A DNA stretch of 64,000 bases, taken from contig CP014773.1 in NCBI GenBank assembly GCA_001596135.1, forward strand, positions 2,046,001 through 2,110,000. Direction: 5' to 3'. The notes beneath the pieces were generated by a model, which saw only the letters and a program-made list of their open reading frames with translations, was not told where the DNA came from and ran no database searches. Shown piece after piece: positions 56,101 through 64,000 of the stretch. Source of the DNA: Mucilaginibacter sp. PAMC 26640 (GTDB lineage Bacteria > Bacteroidota > Bacteroidia > Sphingobacteriales > Sphingobacteriaceae). Every line of letters starts with the position of its first letter. Position 1 is the first letter of the stretch. A program made the position numbers and the translations under genes.

Positions 56101-56465
56101 AAGCCAATCAGTTCAGCAGCATTTTTATAACCGATGTATTGAACGCCAAAAAATTCTCCCCGCTGCCATACTTGTATCAACAGGCGCCGATACATTCTAT
56201 AACACCACTTAACAACGCTGGCGGGGATGTTTTATTAAACGGTAATTTTTGGGGTGTTGTACCATACGAAGGTAAATATGACGCGTTGGGCTTGGCTACA
56301 GCTCATTTTGATAAAAAGACCAAACAACTATCTGCACCCGAATATTGGTTAAACGACCTGCTTAATTCGCAAGAGATAACACACCTCTATCCTTACAAGA
56401 CATTAACGGGAAATAGCTTTGTGGTGACCACTTATGATGGCCGGCTGATGCTTTTAACCAAGTAA
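53136..56465 (+). CDS. large FG-GAP/VCBS-repeat lipoprotein (CRTAC1-like)
   Basis: About 1109 residues. The ATG at 53136 is preceded by AGGGGATAGG at Shine-Dalgarno distance; in-frame GTG 53124 and ATG 53142 are alternatives. It has a lipobox (STFFWCACK). Many FG-GAP/VCBS repeats carry calcium-loop motifs of the DxNxDGxxD type (DFNNDGLQD, DINGDGLKD, DYDKDGDLD, DLNNDGWDD, DLDNDGDLE, DFDGDGWKD, DLDGDGKAD), predicting beta-propellers. An ASPIC/UnbV-like segment (LLVVWPDNSYQLIKNFD) lies mid-protein. Such proteins are frequent beside SusCD pairs in Bacteroidota, with a surface role that is not defined. Confidence 0.85.
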   Translation: MPMKKYLRKTRVVYLCIIASTFFWCACKPKKAEHSIFKALNTTQTRVNFVNKNTEGPSFNILDYLYFYNGAGMASADFNNDGLQDLYFVSNENENKLYINKGGLSFEDVTKKAGVSGSGSWKTGVTVVDINGDGLKDIYISVVSGYKGFKGKNQLFINNGNLTFTESAAKYGLDFAGFSTQACFFDYDKDGDLDMFLLTSSVHDNNSYGDAAQRLVYDKNAGDHLFRNNGGKFTDVTQRSGIYASVIGYGLGVSVGDLNNDGWDDIYVSNDFFEQDYYYINQKDGTFKEELKNAFGHTSLYSMGNTISDINKDGYLDVLSTDMLPEEIKALKSTVNDESLDIYNQQVNSGYYYQYTKNCLQLNVGNGKKFVDISLYSGVSATDWTWSPIAQDFDMDGHKDLFFSNGIKRRLNDIDYIKYMNGQDSNTGFETNRTFDQTKLNLMPAGQVHNYLYRGDDQLKFTDISDGNDMTAPSMSSGSIAVDLDNDGDLELVTNNMDEPASIYQNTTIENSGKHKPAFLNLSVKYSKGNIDGIGTKLYLRSAKQVDHQEIQTSTAYASTQSNSLLFTFSPGDKPLELLVVWPDNSYQLIKNFDLNKKSVINYNNGKTQPSADLGNLISNFIKDQQQLSAVDVKATVLANIPSFDTPDFNYYNLLPHSYSPHNPAVAVADANKDGVEDIYVGGIPGEEKYILAGNKDGKFSWVGVDAFAAAKEQGDFEAKWTDVNGDGLPDLVVISSNQPFVEMEKAVQPRLYINKGNFKFTYQPLPKINTLVSNILAYDFDGDGWKDLLFTSAVNFKDYTKDATSAILMNHNGAFVPSAIADYSALKSIHYISDIATADIDHNGEDDLIISSEWQPVQIFLKKGKKLVKFSSPLLDGQKGWWQSAIVTDLDGDGKADLIAGNWGENNKYNVNNAQPLYAYNNDVDNNGKNDLLLSYFYKEQYYPFRPKNDLEQELPYLKKEFLSFQKMADKTTEEIFKDRISDKGRLEANQFSSIFITDVLNAKKFSPLPYLYQQAPIHSITPLNNAGGDVLLNGNFWGVVPYEGKYDALGLATAHFDKKTKQLSAPEYWLNDLLNSQEITHLYPYKTLTGNSFVVTTYDGRLMLLTK

Positions 56466-56527
56466 ATACCTGTGTTTCTTTTATGCTATTGTGGCGTGCG
56501 TATAGCACATAGGCAGCTAATGACTGC

Positions 56528-57256
56528 TTACAAATATAATTGCACCATTTGTTTCCAATACCTGGGTCGGTGTGCGTAATTATTCCAAATATACATTTCG
56601 TGGGCAATGGCTTTATCCCAAAGCAGGTGACTCAGCTGTTGATTATTGCCGATAAAGGGGTCTGTTTCCCCAACCGCTAAAATAATAGTGAGGTTGCGCA
56701 TAGCAGCTAAAAGTGATTGCTCATGTTGGTTGGCTATGTATTGCTGCGGCATATTAAAATAGATATCCTCATTGTGGTAGCCATCAAACAAGTCTCTAAA
56801 GTCCGTAATCTGTTGGGTCAGATCGTACCGGCCACTCATGCCAACGGCTTTTTTGAAGAGCCTGGGATGTTTTAGCGCTAAGTTTACAGCGTGATAAGCG
56901 CCCATGCTGCAACCCGCAGATTCCAGATAGCCGGCGGCGTTTTTTTGATGTATTAGGGGAATTACTTCATCCAGAATATACCGCTCGTAGCTTAAGTGGC
57001 GCTGAATGCGGCAGAACGGGTGGGTGCAATGGTTGTAAAAACTTTCGGAGTCGATGCTGTCTACACAGTAAAGTTGCAACTCGCCTCCTTCCAGCTTTTG
57101 ACGCAGCGCATCAACAATTCCCCAGTCCTCATAATCATAAAAGCGGGCCATCCGGGTGGGGAAAAACAAAACGGCCCGGCCGCCATGGCCAAATACCAGC
57201 AGCTCCATATCCCGCTGTAGCGCGGGGCTGTACCATTTGTGATATTCCCTGTTCAT
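56528..57256 (-). CDS. alpha/beta-hydrolase esterase
   Basis: A 242-residue cytoplasmic protein of the putative esterase (PF00756-type) group. The nucleophile elbow is SAGCSMGAY (Ser117), and the oxyanion region is VFGHGGRAVLFFPT. The downstream acid/His pair is likely in LAVGETDPFIGN and the C-terminal NYAHRPRYW. It would hydrolyse an acyl ester; the substrate is unknown. It lies 60 bp downstream of the SGNH hydrolase gene in the same direction, suggesting co-transcription. Confidence 0.8.
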   Translation of the reverse strand: MNREYHKWYSPALQRDMELLVFGHGGRAVLFFPTRMARFYDYEDWGIVDALRQKLEGGELQLYCVDSIDSESFYNHCTHPFCRIQRHLSYERYILDEVIPLIHQKNAAGYLESAGCSMGAYHAVNLALKHPRLFKKAVGMSGRYDLTQQITDFRDLFDGYHNEDIYFNMPQQYIANQHEQSLLAAMRNLTIILAVGETDPFIGNNQQLSHLLWDKAIAHEMYIWNNYAHRPRYWKQMVQLYL

Positions 57257-57316
57257 TTTTTCATTTTAACAGCCCGAAATATCTCTACTGGATGTTACCT
57301 CAGGGTAACCGCAGCG

Positions 57317-57913
57317 TTAACCATTATCGCCTATGGCAGTTTTTACGGCTTCTGTCCATATTTGATACCCGGCAGCGCTTAAATGTAAGCCATCCTCGAT
57401 ATAAAATTTTGGATCTGGCTTGCCATTAATATCCAGCATTTTCGGGAATATATCTATAAAGTGCCAGTTGGCGTTTAAATTTACTATTTCTCTTTCAATA
57501 AGCTCGTTAGCGTACTTGAAATTATCTACAATATTCCAGCGCGCAATACTGGGTTTGGCCGAAATGAAGTAGCAGGGGATATCGCCAAAGCGCTGTTTAG
57601 CTTTCTGCATTAGTTCTTCAAAAAATAAGCATACTTCTTCAGGGCGGCGGCCATCGCCAAGGTCATTATCTCCGGCATAAACTACCAGCCTTTTAGGTTG
57701 GTAGTTGGCCATTACTCTATCAAAAAACCATGTACAGGAAGCGAGGGTGGAGCCACCGAAGCCCAGATTAACCGGGTGGAATTCGGCGAGGTCTTTTTCC
57801 AGTGTGTTCCAAACGCGAATCGAAGAGCTGCCGTAAAAAATGGTTTCAGCGGTGTAGTTTTCAGCAAGACTTTTCTCTTCCAGCCTTTTTATATCATCTT
57901 CATACCATTGCAT
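57317..57913 (-). CDS. SGNH/GDSL-type hydrolase
   Basis: A 198-residue enzyme with no signal peptide. The four SGNH blocks are present: IFYGSSSI (block I nucleophile Ser29 or Ser30), LGFGGST (Gly, block II), YAGDNDLGDG (Asn83, block III) and DGLHLSAAGY near the C-terminus (catalytic Asp and His, block V). It is typical of Bacteroidota GDSL esterases acting on acylated carbohydrates or lipids. Upstream of the esterase gene, probably one operon. Confidence 0.88.
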   Translation of the reverse strand: MQWYEDDIKRLEEKSLAENYTAETIFYGSSSIRVWNTLEKDLAEFHPVNLGFGGSTLASCTWFFDRVMANYQPKRLVVYAGDNDLGDGRRPEEVCLFFEELMQKAKQRFGDIPCYFISAKPSIARWNIVDNFKYANELIEREIVNLNANWHFIDIFPKMLDINGKPDPKFYIEDGLHLSAAGYQIWTEAVKTAIGDNG

Positions 57914-58032
57914 AGGGTAGCGGGATCAGTTAAAAATATGGGTTACGGTCGCAAACCTATCAATTCTTTGGGTGCTTTTGTAACCGGATATGTCATTAAA
58001 GGTCAAAATATACCAATATCGGGCCAAATTCC

Positions 58033-58066
58033 AAAAAAAAGCAGGCCGGTACTCCTACCGGCCTGC
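58033..58066 (-). terminator. strong terminator hairpin in minus orientation, no matching gene
   Basis: GCAGGCCGGTA (58041-58051) and TACCGGCCTGC (58056-58066) form a perfect 11-bp stem with a CTCC loop. A8 precedes it on the plus strand, which becomes T8 after the stem on the minus strand. It therefore terminates minus-strand transcripts, yet no minus-strand gene ends here. A TAAGTTTG motif in minus orientation lies at 58117-58124. Together these could define a small RNA of about 75-80 nt, or an anti-readthrough barrier. Confidence 0.65.
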
Positions 58067-58261
58067 TCAAACGAAAACGCTAACTCACAAAATCAAAACT
58101 TATTTACTTTATCTAACAAACTTATACCTTATAGAGTGTTTGGCCTGCCGATGGTTTAATGATGCCAGCAAAATAGTTGGTTTATACACCGCTAATTTTT
58201 AGCTATGTTTGCTGCAAATAAACCGGTTAGGCTATACCGGTATAAAAGCCAGCCCGAGCAG

Positions 58262-59233
58262 ATGCTAAACATCAACGAGATCAAAAAACCCATAGCTGCA
58301 GAAATTGATGTTTTTGAGGAGAAGTTTAAAACTTCGATGCAAAGCTCGGTGCCCCTACTTGATCGTATTACCCATTACATTGTAAAGCGCAAGGGCAAGC
58401 AGATAAGGCCAATGTTTGTTTTCTTTTCGGCCAGTATTTGCGGCGGTATCAACGAGTCTACCCATCGGGGGGCTGCCCTGGTTGAATTGCTGCATACCGC
58501 AACCCTGGTGCATGATGATGTGGTGGATAACTCTTATCAGCGCCGCGGATTTTTCTCTATCAACGCATTATGGAAAAATAAGATAGCCGTTTTGGTGGGC
58601 GATTACCTGCTCTCCAAGGGATTACTGCTTTCTATTGATAACGGCGACTTCAAATTGCTAAAAATAGTTTCTGAAGCGGTAAAGCAAATGAGCGAGGGCG
58701 AATTGCTGCAGATAGAAAAAGTGCGCCGGATGGACATCAGTGAAACCGTTTACTATGAAGTGATCCGCCAAAAAACGGCATCTTTAATAGCCTCCTGCTG
58801 TGCCTGCGGAGGCGCATCTGCAGGTGCCAGCGATGAAGTGGTCGAAAAGATGCGCCTCTTTGGTGAAAAGATCGGTATTGCCTTCCAGATCAAGGATGAC
58901 ATGTTTGATTTCGGTACCGACGATGTGGGCAAGCCCCTTGGCATCGATATCAAAGAAAAAAAGGTTACGCTGCCGCTCATCTACGCACTTAATAATGCCG
59001 ATAGCAGTGAGAAGAAGCGGATGATAGGGCTGGTGAAAAACCATAACGACGACCCGAAGAAGATTGCGGAGATCATTGATTTTGTAAAGAAAAAAGGCGG
59101 ACTGGAATACTCCGAGATCCAGATGAAAACGTATACCGATGCCGCTTTTGAGATCCTGAACAGCTTCCCGGCAGGCGATGCCCGAACTGGGCTGGAGCAG
59201 TTGGTACGCTTTACTACCGAGCGGAATAAATAA
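58262..59233 (+). CDS. ispB: polyprenyl diphosphate synthase (IspB-like)
   Basis: About 323 residues from the ATG at 58262 (MLNINEIKKPIAAEI, the usual start of this family); an in-frame ATG at 58205 would add 19 atypical residues. It has both Asp-rich motifs: HDDVVD (Asp85, Asp86, Asp89) and KDDMFDFG (Asp212, Asp213, Asp216), with KGKQIRP binding IPP. It extends farnesyl or geranylgeranyl diphosphate with IPP to make the long side chain of menaquinone. It lies 52 bp before cdaA and may be co-transcribed. Product chain length cannot be inferred. Confidence 0.88.
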   Translation: MLNINEIKKPIAAEIDVFEEKFKTSMQSSVPLLDRITHYIVKRKGKQIRPMFVFFSASICGGINESTHRGAALVELLHTATLVHDDVVDNSYQRRGFFSINALWKNKIAVLVGDYLLSKGLLLSIDNGDFKLLKIVSEAVKQMSEGELLQIEKVRRMDISETVYYEVIRQKTASLIASCCACGGASAGASDEVVEKMRLFGEKIGIAFQIKDDMFDFGTDDVGKPLGIDIKEKKVTLPLIYALNNADSSEKKRMIGLVKNHNDDPKKIAEIIDFVKKKGGLEYSEIQMKTYTDAAFEILNSFPAGDARTGLEQLVRFTTERNK

Positions 59234-59285
59234 TGCCACGCTCACCATTTATACCAAGTTGTTCAAAACTTGCTAACTTCGTAAC

Positions 59286-60077
59286 ATGCAATCCATTGAT
59301 TTCAGCTTCTTAAAACTGGGCATATTTGATGTGCTTGATGTACTTTTGGTGGCTTTTATTATATACCAGTTATATAATTTGATCCGGGGAACCATTGCTG
59401 CCAATATTTTCATCGGCCTGATCACCATTTACCTGTTATACATGTTGGTGAAAGCATTGCACATGCAATTGCTTACCGGCATTTTAAGCAAGTTTGCCGA
59501 TGTGGGCATCATTGCCATTATCATCGTTTTTCAGCAGGAAGTTAGGCGGTTTTTGCTGCTGGTAGGTAAAAACGCTTCGCTGCAGCGAAACAAGGCCTGG
59601 TGGAAGTATTTTTTTGGTAAGGAGGAAGCGGAGAAAAACAACTATACCCGTATTAAACCTATTATAGATGCCTGTAAAGTGATGAAGCAAACGCGGACCG
59701 GCGCGCTCATTGTGTTCGCTAAATATTACGACGAGCAATTTTACCAAAACAGCTGCGAAGTGGTGGATGCCAAGATCTCCAAACGATTACTGGAAAGCAT
59801 CTTTCAAAAGAATAGTCCGCTGCATGATGGCGCAGTGGTGATAGCCGAGAACAAGATCAAGTCGGCCAGCTGTATTTTGCCGGTAACGGAGAAAGCGGAT
59901 CTTCCCGCCCAATTTGGTTTGCGCCACCGGGCAGGTATAGGCGTTACCGAAGCCAACGACGCCACAGCGATCATCGTATCGGAAGAAACCGGAGAGATTT
60001 CCTACGCCAAGCAGGGCCGCATCAAAATGAATATCAGCTTCGCCGAACTGGAAAAGTTGTTGAACAAGGATTTCTAA
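59286..60077 (+). CDS. cdaA: diadenylate cyclase CdaA (c-di-AMP synthase)
   Basis: A 263-residue inner-membrane enzyme. Three N-terminal helices (about residues 10-90; VLLVAFIIYQLYNLI, IFIGLITIYLLYMLV, ADVGIIAIIIVFQ) precede a DisA_N cyclase domain with the conserved DGA (181-183) and RHR (213-215) motifs. It converts two ATP to c-di-AMP, which controls osmolyte transport and cell-wall homeostasis. In many Bacteroidota cdaA follows folP; here it follows a prenyl synthase gene. Full length and apparently intact. Confidence 0.95.
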   Translation: MQSIDFSFLKLGIFDVLDVLLVAFIIYQLYNLIRGTIAANIFIGLITIYLLYMLVKALHMQLLTGILSKFADVGIIAIIIVFQQEVRRFLLLVGKNASLQRNKAWWKYFFGKEEAEKNNYTRIKPIIDACKVMKQTRTGALIVFAKYYDEQFYQNSCEVVDAKISKRLLESIFQKNSPLHDGAVVIAENKIKSASCILPVTEKADLPAQFGLRHRAGIGVTEANDATAIIVSEETGEISYAKQGRIKMNISFAELEKLLNKDF

Positions 60078-60079
60078 AT

Positions 60080-60487
60080 TTAAGGAATAGCCTTAATTGC
60101 AGGCATGTTTTTGTTTTCATTTGCGCCAAGTACCGGCATCTTCGAATTTCCTTCCAATTTGTATACCGGCATATTTGATTGTCCCCTCAGTTTAGCTACC
60201 GGCATATGATTGATATTGGTATAGTTGCCTGCTACCAGCAACGATCTGTTCAGTGCAGAAAATTGTTGCTGATTAGGCAAGGTATTTATTTGCGACAGCG
60301 GGTTGTAATGCTGTGTTTTATTCAAATCTTTCAGCATTGGCGCAATGGTAGCAGAATCCAGTATTATTGGCTTAAGAAGTTTGAGGGAACTGTTGTCGGG
60401 AACAGAAGACAGCGGCTGCAGGTTGTTTTGCGCCATTAACCTGGCGGTGCCCGAAAGTAGTACAGCTAAAAGTAAGATCTTCTTCAT
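60080..60487 (-). CDS. small secreted protein with C-terminal NMP repeats
   Basis: A 135-residue protein with a Sec signal (ending ARLMAQ). The C-terminal 45 residues contain four degenerate units around (N/H/K)MP(V/A): HMPVAKLRGQS, NMPVYKLEGNS, KMPVLGANEN, NMPAIKAIP. The middle part is unremarkable. No family recognised. It converges with cdaA, with the stop codons only 2 bp apart, and is oriented toward it. Possibly a Bacteroidota-specific envelope protein. Confidence 0.65.
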   Translation of the reverse strand: MKKILLLAVLLSGTARLMAQNNLQPLSSVPDNSSLKLLKPIILDSATIAPMLKDLNKTQHYNPLSQINTLPNQQQFSALNRSLLVAGNYTNINHMPVAKLRGQSNMPVYKLEGNSKMPVLGANENKNMPAIKAIP

Positions 60488-60580
60488 AAGCGGTTAGTTT
60501 AGAGTTACTAAAATAAATACTTTGCCTATTTATACTTGTTAAATTTAGTTAAATATTGTTGACGAAATATAATTTGATTA

Positions 60581-60613
60581 AATAAAAGAGCCACCCATTT
60601 TCACAGGCGGCTC
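60581..60613 (-). terminator. terminator of aminopeptidase gene
   Basis: In minus orientation GAGCCGCC (60613-60606) pairs with GGTGGCTC (60595-60588) with one G-T pair, then TTTTATT follows. It lies 24 bp after the aminopeptidase stop at 60637. Confidence 0.75.
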
Positions 60614-60636
60614 TCAATTAAGATGATAACAAATAT

Positions 60637-63123
60637 TTAATTCAGCGGAGCGATTGCTTTATCTGCAGCAGCAGCAGATGCAGTATCGCCCATTTTGCTG
60701 CGGGCTTCTTTGATATCGGTTAGTAGCTGGATCATCGTAGGCGCTACACCAAACTGCTTGTATTTAACGCCAAGCTCCCCCATGATGGTGATGGCTTGCT
60801 GTGCATATTCCGGGTTTTTAACGCGACCGGCAAATTCAGCCATTTTTCTAATTAATTGAAATTGCGAATTTACATCGCCGTTTTTAAAGGCATTGTAAAC
60901 ATATGGCCATTCAGCATCGGTGCCATTGCTTGCATATACGCCCAGAATAGCTTGTTTCAGCGAGCCGTCTGCATCCTTTTCATAAGTTTTCGCCAGTGCC
61001 AGCGCATTAGCCGGGTCTATCATGCCGATAGCATTCATAGCGGCACCTTCTATAGCATAACTTGGGTTGGCAAGTGCTGTTTTGAACAAATTTATATTGC
61101 CCGATGCTTTTAATTTACCCAAAGCGGTTATAGCAGCGGCGCGTACCAGGTTGTTCTCATCGCTTTGCGCAAGCTTAGTTAATATTGGTACAGCTGCATT
61201 GCGCATATCATCATGCGTAAGGTTAGCTGCATTAATGGCTTTTATACGCAGCATATAAAACTTATCCTGCATGGCAGCCAGCAAAATTTTGCGGGCAGTA
61301 GTGTTTGTGCTGGTTTGATTAGCCTTGGCCGCATCAATTGCCTCGTAACGATCTAAAAACAATGGCGCATTAGAGTATTGGAAAGCGTACTCATCTAAAG
61401 ATTTAGTATCTGTCTTTTTAGTCAGCAGGATCTTGTCGCCATCCACATTCACCAGCTCTGGTTTGCTGGCAGCATCAAAGGTAAGGGTGTCGGTTTTATC
61501 GCGCATCCATACATTGTGGCGCACTTTTTTACCGCCTGCGTAAATATCTATGGCCATTGGCAAAATAAAGGCATTGCCATCCTGGGTCTGTTGCAGGTAA
61601 ACAGTTTCCTTTTTTGCCGCATCATCCCATTTGTAGCTGATGTTGAGTAGTGGGTGGCCTGCACCATAATACCATTGATTAAAGAACCAGTTCAGATCTT
61701 TACCACTGGCTTCTTCCATAGCTAAGCGCAGTTGTTGTGCCTCGCCGTTTTTAAAGGCATTTGTTTTTAAGTAAATATTTAAACCTTTATAGAAAGCTGC
61801 GTTACCTAAATAGTTGCGCAGCATGTACAAAATACGGCCACCTTTTTGGTAGGTAACCACATCAAACACATCTTCCTTATCGTTATAATGGAAACGTACC
61901 AGGTTTTTGGTTTTGGCGGCAGGCTGGTTCAGGTAGCTTTGCATGGCTTCCAGGCTATGTGCATCGCCTGCGTCTTTACCGTATTTGTATTCGGCCCAGA
62001 TACTTTCACTAAAGTCAGCAAATGATTCGTTTACAGTGAGATTGCTCCAGCTTTCGGCAGTAACATAATCACCAAACCACTGATGAAACAATTCGTGCAC
62101 AATAGTGCTGCGACCAGCATCGTAGTAACGATCGTCCAGTTCGCGTTTAGTGCCTTGCACGTAAACACCGTGCAGGGTAGCCGATGTGTTTTCCATTGCG
62201 CCGCTCACATAGTCGCGAACCACAATTTGCGAATATTTATACCACGGATAATCAACCCCTAAAGTTTTGGAGTAGAATTCGATCGCTTCGGGCGTAAAGC
62301 CGAAAATGTCTTTAGCATACGGGGCGTATTTAGGCTCCAGGTAATAGCTAACTTCTTTTCCGCGCCACGTGTCTTTATAGATCTTGAAATCGCCAACGGC
62401 CATCATAAACAAATAGGGCGAGTGTGGTAATTCCTGTTTCCAGGTATCGGTACGGGTACCGTCGCCATTTACTTTCTGAGAAGCCAAACGGCCATTTGAT
62501 AAGGTTACGTACTTAGCCGGCACCGTCATCGTGATCTCTTCGGTAGTTTTTTGATTTGGTTTATCAATAGTTGGGAACCATGCCGACGAGCTTTCAGTTT
62601 CGCCTTGTGTCCAGATCTGGGTAGGCTTATCTTTTTCGGTACCATCCGGGTTAATAAAGTATAAACCTTTGGCATCGCTGATGGCTGCGCTGCCTTTAAC
62701 ATGCAATTCGTTTGGCTTGGAGGTGTAATCGATATATACGGTGTAGTTTTCACCCCCCTGGTAAGTTTTATCCAGTTTGATGGCTACGCTGGCGCTATCC
62801 TGATAAGTAAATTTTAGCGGGATGTTTTTACCGTTTTTTACAATGGCAATGGTCTTTAGGTCCATTCCTTTTGCATCCAGGCGCAAGCTATCGGTAGGGT
62901 AGAAGTGTGGCTTCAAAGTAACCCACTCCTTGCCGTACATGTGGCGTTTTTTGTAATCGAACTTTACATCGAGCTTGGTATGCACCAGATCGTTAATTTT
63001 TGGCGTAGTTTCCCGGTACATTTTGTAAGCGGGGGTTTCGGCCGCCGGGGCTTGTGCCATGGCTGTTTGGAGGGCACAGGCACTAATACTGCCTGCCAAT
63101 ACAGCAGCGTAGATAATTTTCAT
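60637..63123 (-). CDS. M1-family zinc aminopeptidase, secreted
   Basis: An 828-residue protein with a Sec signal (ending QTAMAQ). The M1 signatures are SGAMENTSA (the GxMEN substrate motif) and VHELFHQWFG (HExxH at 343-347) followed by NESFADF with the third zinc ligand Glu. The C-terminal third is helical with HEAT-like repeats (MRNAAVPILTKLAQSDENNL, AITALGKLKASGN), as in M1 proteins. It removes N-terminal amino acids from peptides in the periplasm. A terminator follows the stop, and it is divergent from the oxidoreductase at 63291. Confidence 0.93.
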   Translation of the reverse strand: MKIIYAAVLAGSISACALQTAMAQAPAAETPAYKMYRETTPKINDLVHTKLDVKFDYKKRHMYGKEWVTLKPHFYPTDSLRLDAKGMDLKTIAIVKNGKNIPLKFTYQDSASVAIKLDKTYQGGENYTVYIDYTSKPNELHVKGSAAISDAKGLYFINPDGTEKDKPTQIWTQGETESSSAWFPTIDKPNQKTTEEITMTVPAKYVTLSNGRLASQKVNGDGTRTDTWKQELPHSPYLFMMAVGDFKIYKDTWRGKEVSYYLEPKYAPYAKDIFGFTPEAIEFYSKTLGVDYPWYKYSQIVVRDYVSGAMENTSATLHGVYVQGTKRELDDRYYDAGRSTIVHELFHQWFGDYVTAESWSNLTVNESFADFSESIWAEYKYGKDAGDAHSLEAMQSYLNQPAAKTKNLVRFHYNDKEDVFDVVTYQKGGRILYMLRNYLGNAAFYKGLNIYLKTNAFKNGEAQQLRLAMEEASGKDLNWFFNQWYYGAGHPLLNISYKWDDAAKKETVYLQQTQDGNAFILPMAIDIYAGGKKVRHNVWMRDKTDTLTFDAASKPELVNVDGDKILLTKKTDTKSLDEYAFQYSNAPLFLDRYEAIDAAKANQTSTNTTARKILLAAMQDKFYMLRIKAINAANLTHDDMRNAAVPILTKLAQSDENNLVRAAAITALGKLKASGNINLFKTALANPSYAIEGAAMNAIGMIDPANALALAKTYEKDADGSLKQAILGVYASNGTDAEWPYVYNAFKNGDVNSQFQLIRKMAEFAGRVKNPEYAQQAITIMGELGVKYKQFGVAPTMIQLLTDIKEARSKMGDTASAAAADKAIAPLN

Positions 63124-63290
63124 AAATATTAATTAGTTTGAATAATATGCGTGCATAATAAAAGCTAAATTATTAGTTTTTATCTGATGTAAGACCACAA
63201 TTAAGCATTAATGTTACACGCATATCCCACATAATCCCCTAAATTAGCCATCACCAATTATTGCACGATACATTTACCAAATTCGTTATT

Positions 63291-64000
63291 ATGCAGCGCA
63301 GAAGATTTATCCAGAACGTAGCCGTTACCGGCACCAGTTTCCTTGTGGGTTCCAATTTGGCCATGGGGGGCGTATTTACAGGGTCGCCAAATAAAAAAGT
63401 AGTTTTAGGAGTGATGGGCGTAAATAGCCGCGGTGCGTTTTTGGCCCAAAAACTGGCAGGTATTCCGGATGCCGAGATAGGCTACATCTGCGATGTGGAT
63501 ACAAAGGCAATGAATAAATGTATTGCCGAAATTGAAAAGCTTACCGGCAAAAAGCCCAAAGGCATTACCGATGTGCGCCAGCTACTGGAGAAAAAGGATC
63601 TGGATGCGCTGGTAATTGCTGCTCCCGATCACTGGCACGCACCCGCTACCATTTTGGCCTGCCAGGCAGGTAAGCACGTTTATGTAGAAAAGCCCTGTAG
63701 CCATAACCCGCACGAGGGCGAAATGGCCATAGCCGCCGCCGCCAAATATAATAGGCTGGTGCAAATGGGAAGCCAGAGGCGGTCATTCAATAATGTACAG
63801 CAAATGGTGAAGGAGCTCCATGAAGGCATCATCGGCCGGGCATATTTTGCCAGGGGCTGGTATGTCAACAATCGCAAATCCATCGGTATTGGTAAAGATG
63901 CGCCTGTACCATCAAATTTAAATTACGATCTGTGGCAGGGGTATGCACCACGCCGCCCTTACAAAGATAACCTGATCCACTACAACTGGCACTGGTTCTG
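63291..64000 (+). CDS. Gfo/Idh/MocA-family oxidoreductase, cut by window edge
   Basis: The frame from the ATG at 63291 stays open to the end of the window (236 codons), so the C-terminus is missing. A twin-arginine-like N-terminus ([20 protein letters not shown]) predicts export by Tat with a pre-bound cofactor. The Rossmann fold has [38 protein letters not shown] and the signature [10 protein letters not shown] (EKP). Bacteroidota Tat-exported members act on sugars and related polyols using NAD(P). The substrate is unknown. Confidence 0.9.
   Translation, partial: MQRRRFIQNVAVTGTSFLVGSNLAMGGVFTGSPNKKVVLGVMGVNSRGAFLAQKLAGIPDAEIGYICDVDTKAMNKCIAEIEKLTGKKPKGITDVRQLLEKKDLDALVIAAPDHWHAPATILACQAGKHVYVEKPCSHNPHEGEMAIAAAAKYNRLVQMGSQRRSFNNVQQMVKELHEGIIGRAYFARGWYVNNRKSIGIGKDAPVPSNLNYDLWQGYAPRRPYKDNLIHYNWHWF

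Overview
The window looks like a chromosome segment from a Bacteroidota member of the Sphingobacteriaceae, probably Mucilaginibacter or Pedobacter. This rests on two SusC/SusD pairs, a FecR/ECF-sigma pair, an STN-domain TonB-linked receptor, a TAnnTTTG promoter-like motif upstream of a tRNA, few Shine-Dalgarno sequences, and a Bacteroidota-type tyrosine recombinase. The genus is inferred from gene content only.

Layout. 1-3.9 kb: start of a coiled-coil signalling protein, a PAS histidine kinase, a PlsC-like acyltransferase and a secreted transglutaminase-like protein. 3.9-4.2 kb: a 109-bp tandem repeat. 4.3-18.05 kb: two complete RND tripartite efflux operons (adaptor, pump and outer-membrane factor in each), separated by a lipoprotein L,D-transpeptidase. 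18.5-39.3 kb: a 20.76-kb genomic island integrated at the 3' end of tRNA-Ser(GGA). 39.5-56.5 kb: nutrient-uptake region with two SusCD pairs, FecR and ECF sigma, a START-like protein and a large FG-GAP/VCBS lipoprotein. 56.5-64 kb: esterase, SGNH hydrolase, polyprenyl diphosphate synthase, c-di-AMP synthase CdaA, a small repeat protein, an M1 aminopeptidase and a truncated Gfo/Idh/MocA oxidoreductase.

The island is the unusual part. It is bounded by a 17-bp direct repeat of the tRNA 3' end (18568-18584 and 39328-39344) and begins with an integrase and an ORF6N protein. Two compact cargo blocks flank a graveyard of broken genes. Cargo block 1 (21.5-28.4 kb) encodes a barrel-like exported protein, an exported DNA/RNA non-specific endonuclease, a patatin phospholipase with an embedded membrane hairpin, an HExxH zincin and an MBL-fold hydrolase; the last four are tightly spaced. 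The graveyard (28.6-33.0 kb) holds decayed plasmid/conjugative-type genes, an IS110 transposase pseudogene and other frameshifted genes. Cargo block 2 (33.2-39.0 kb) has SIR2 protein, GNAT acetyltransferase and TIGYGD potassium-channel genes in one operon. It converges with an operon of an ADP-ribosyltransferase and an apparently frameshifted zincin. Both cargo blocks look like biological-conflict (anti-phage or toxin) modules. That role is inferred from domain content, packaging and context, and nothing in the sequence proves it.

Frames, stops, repeats and catalytic motifs were read directly from the sequence. Family names come from motif recognition without any database search.
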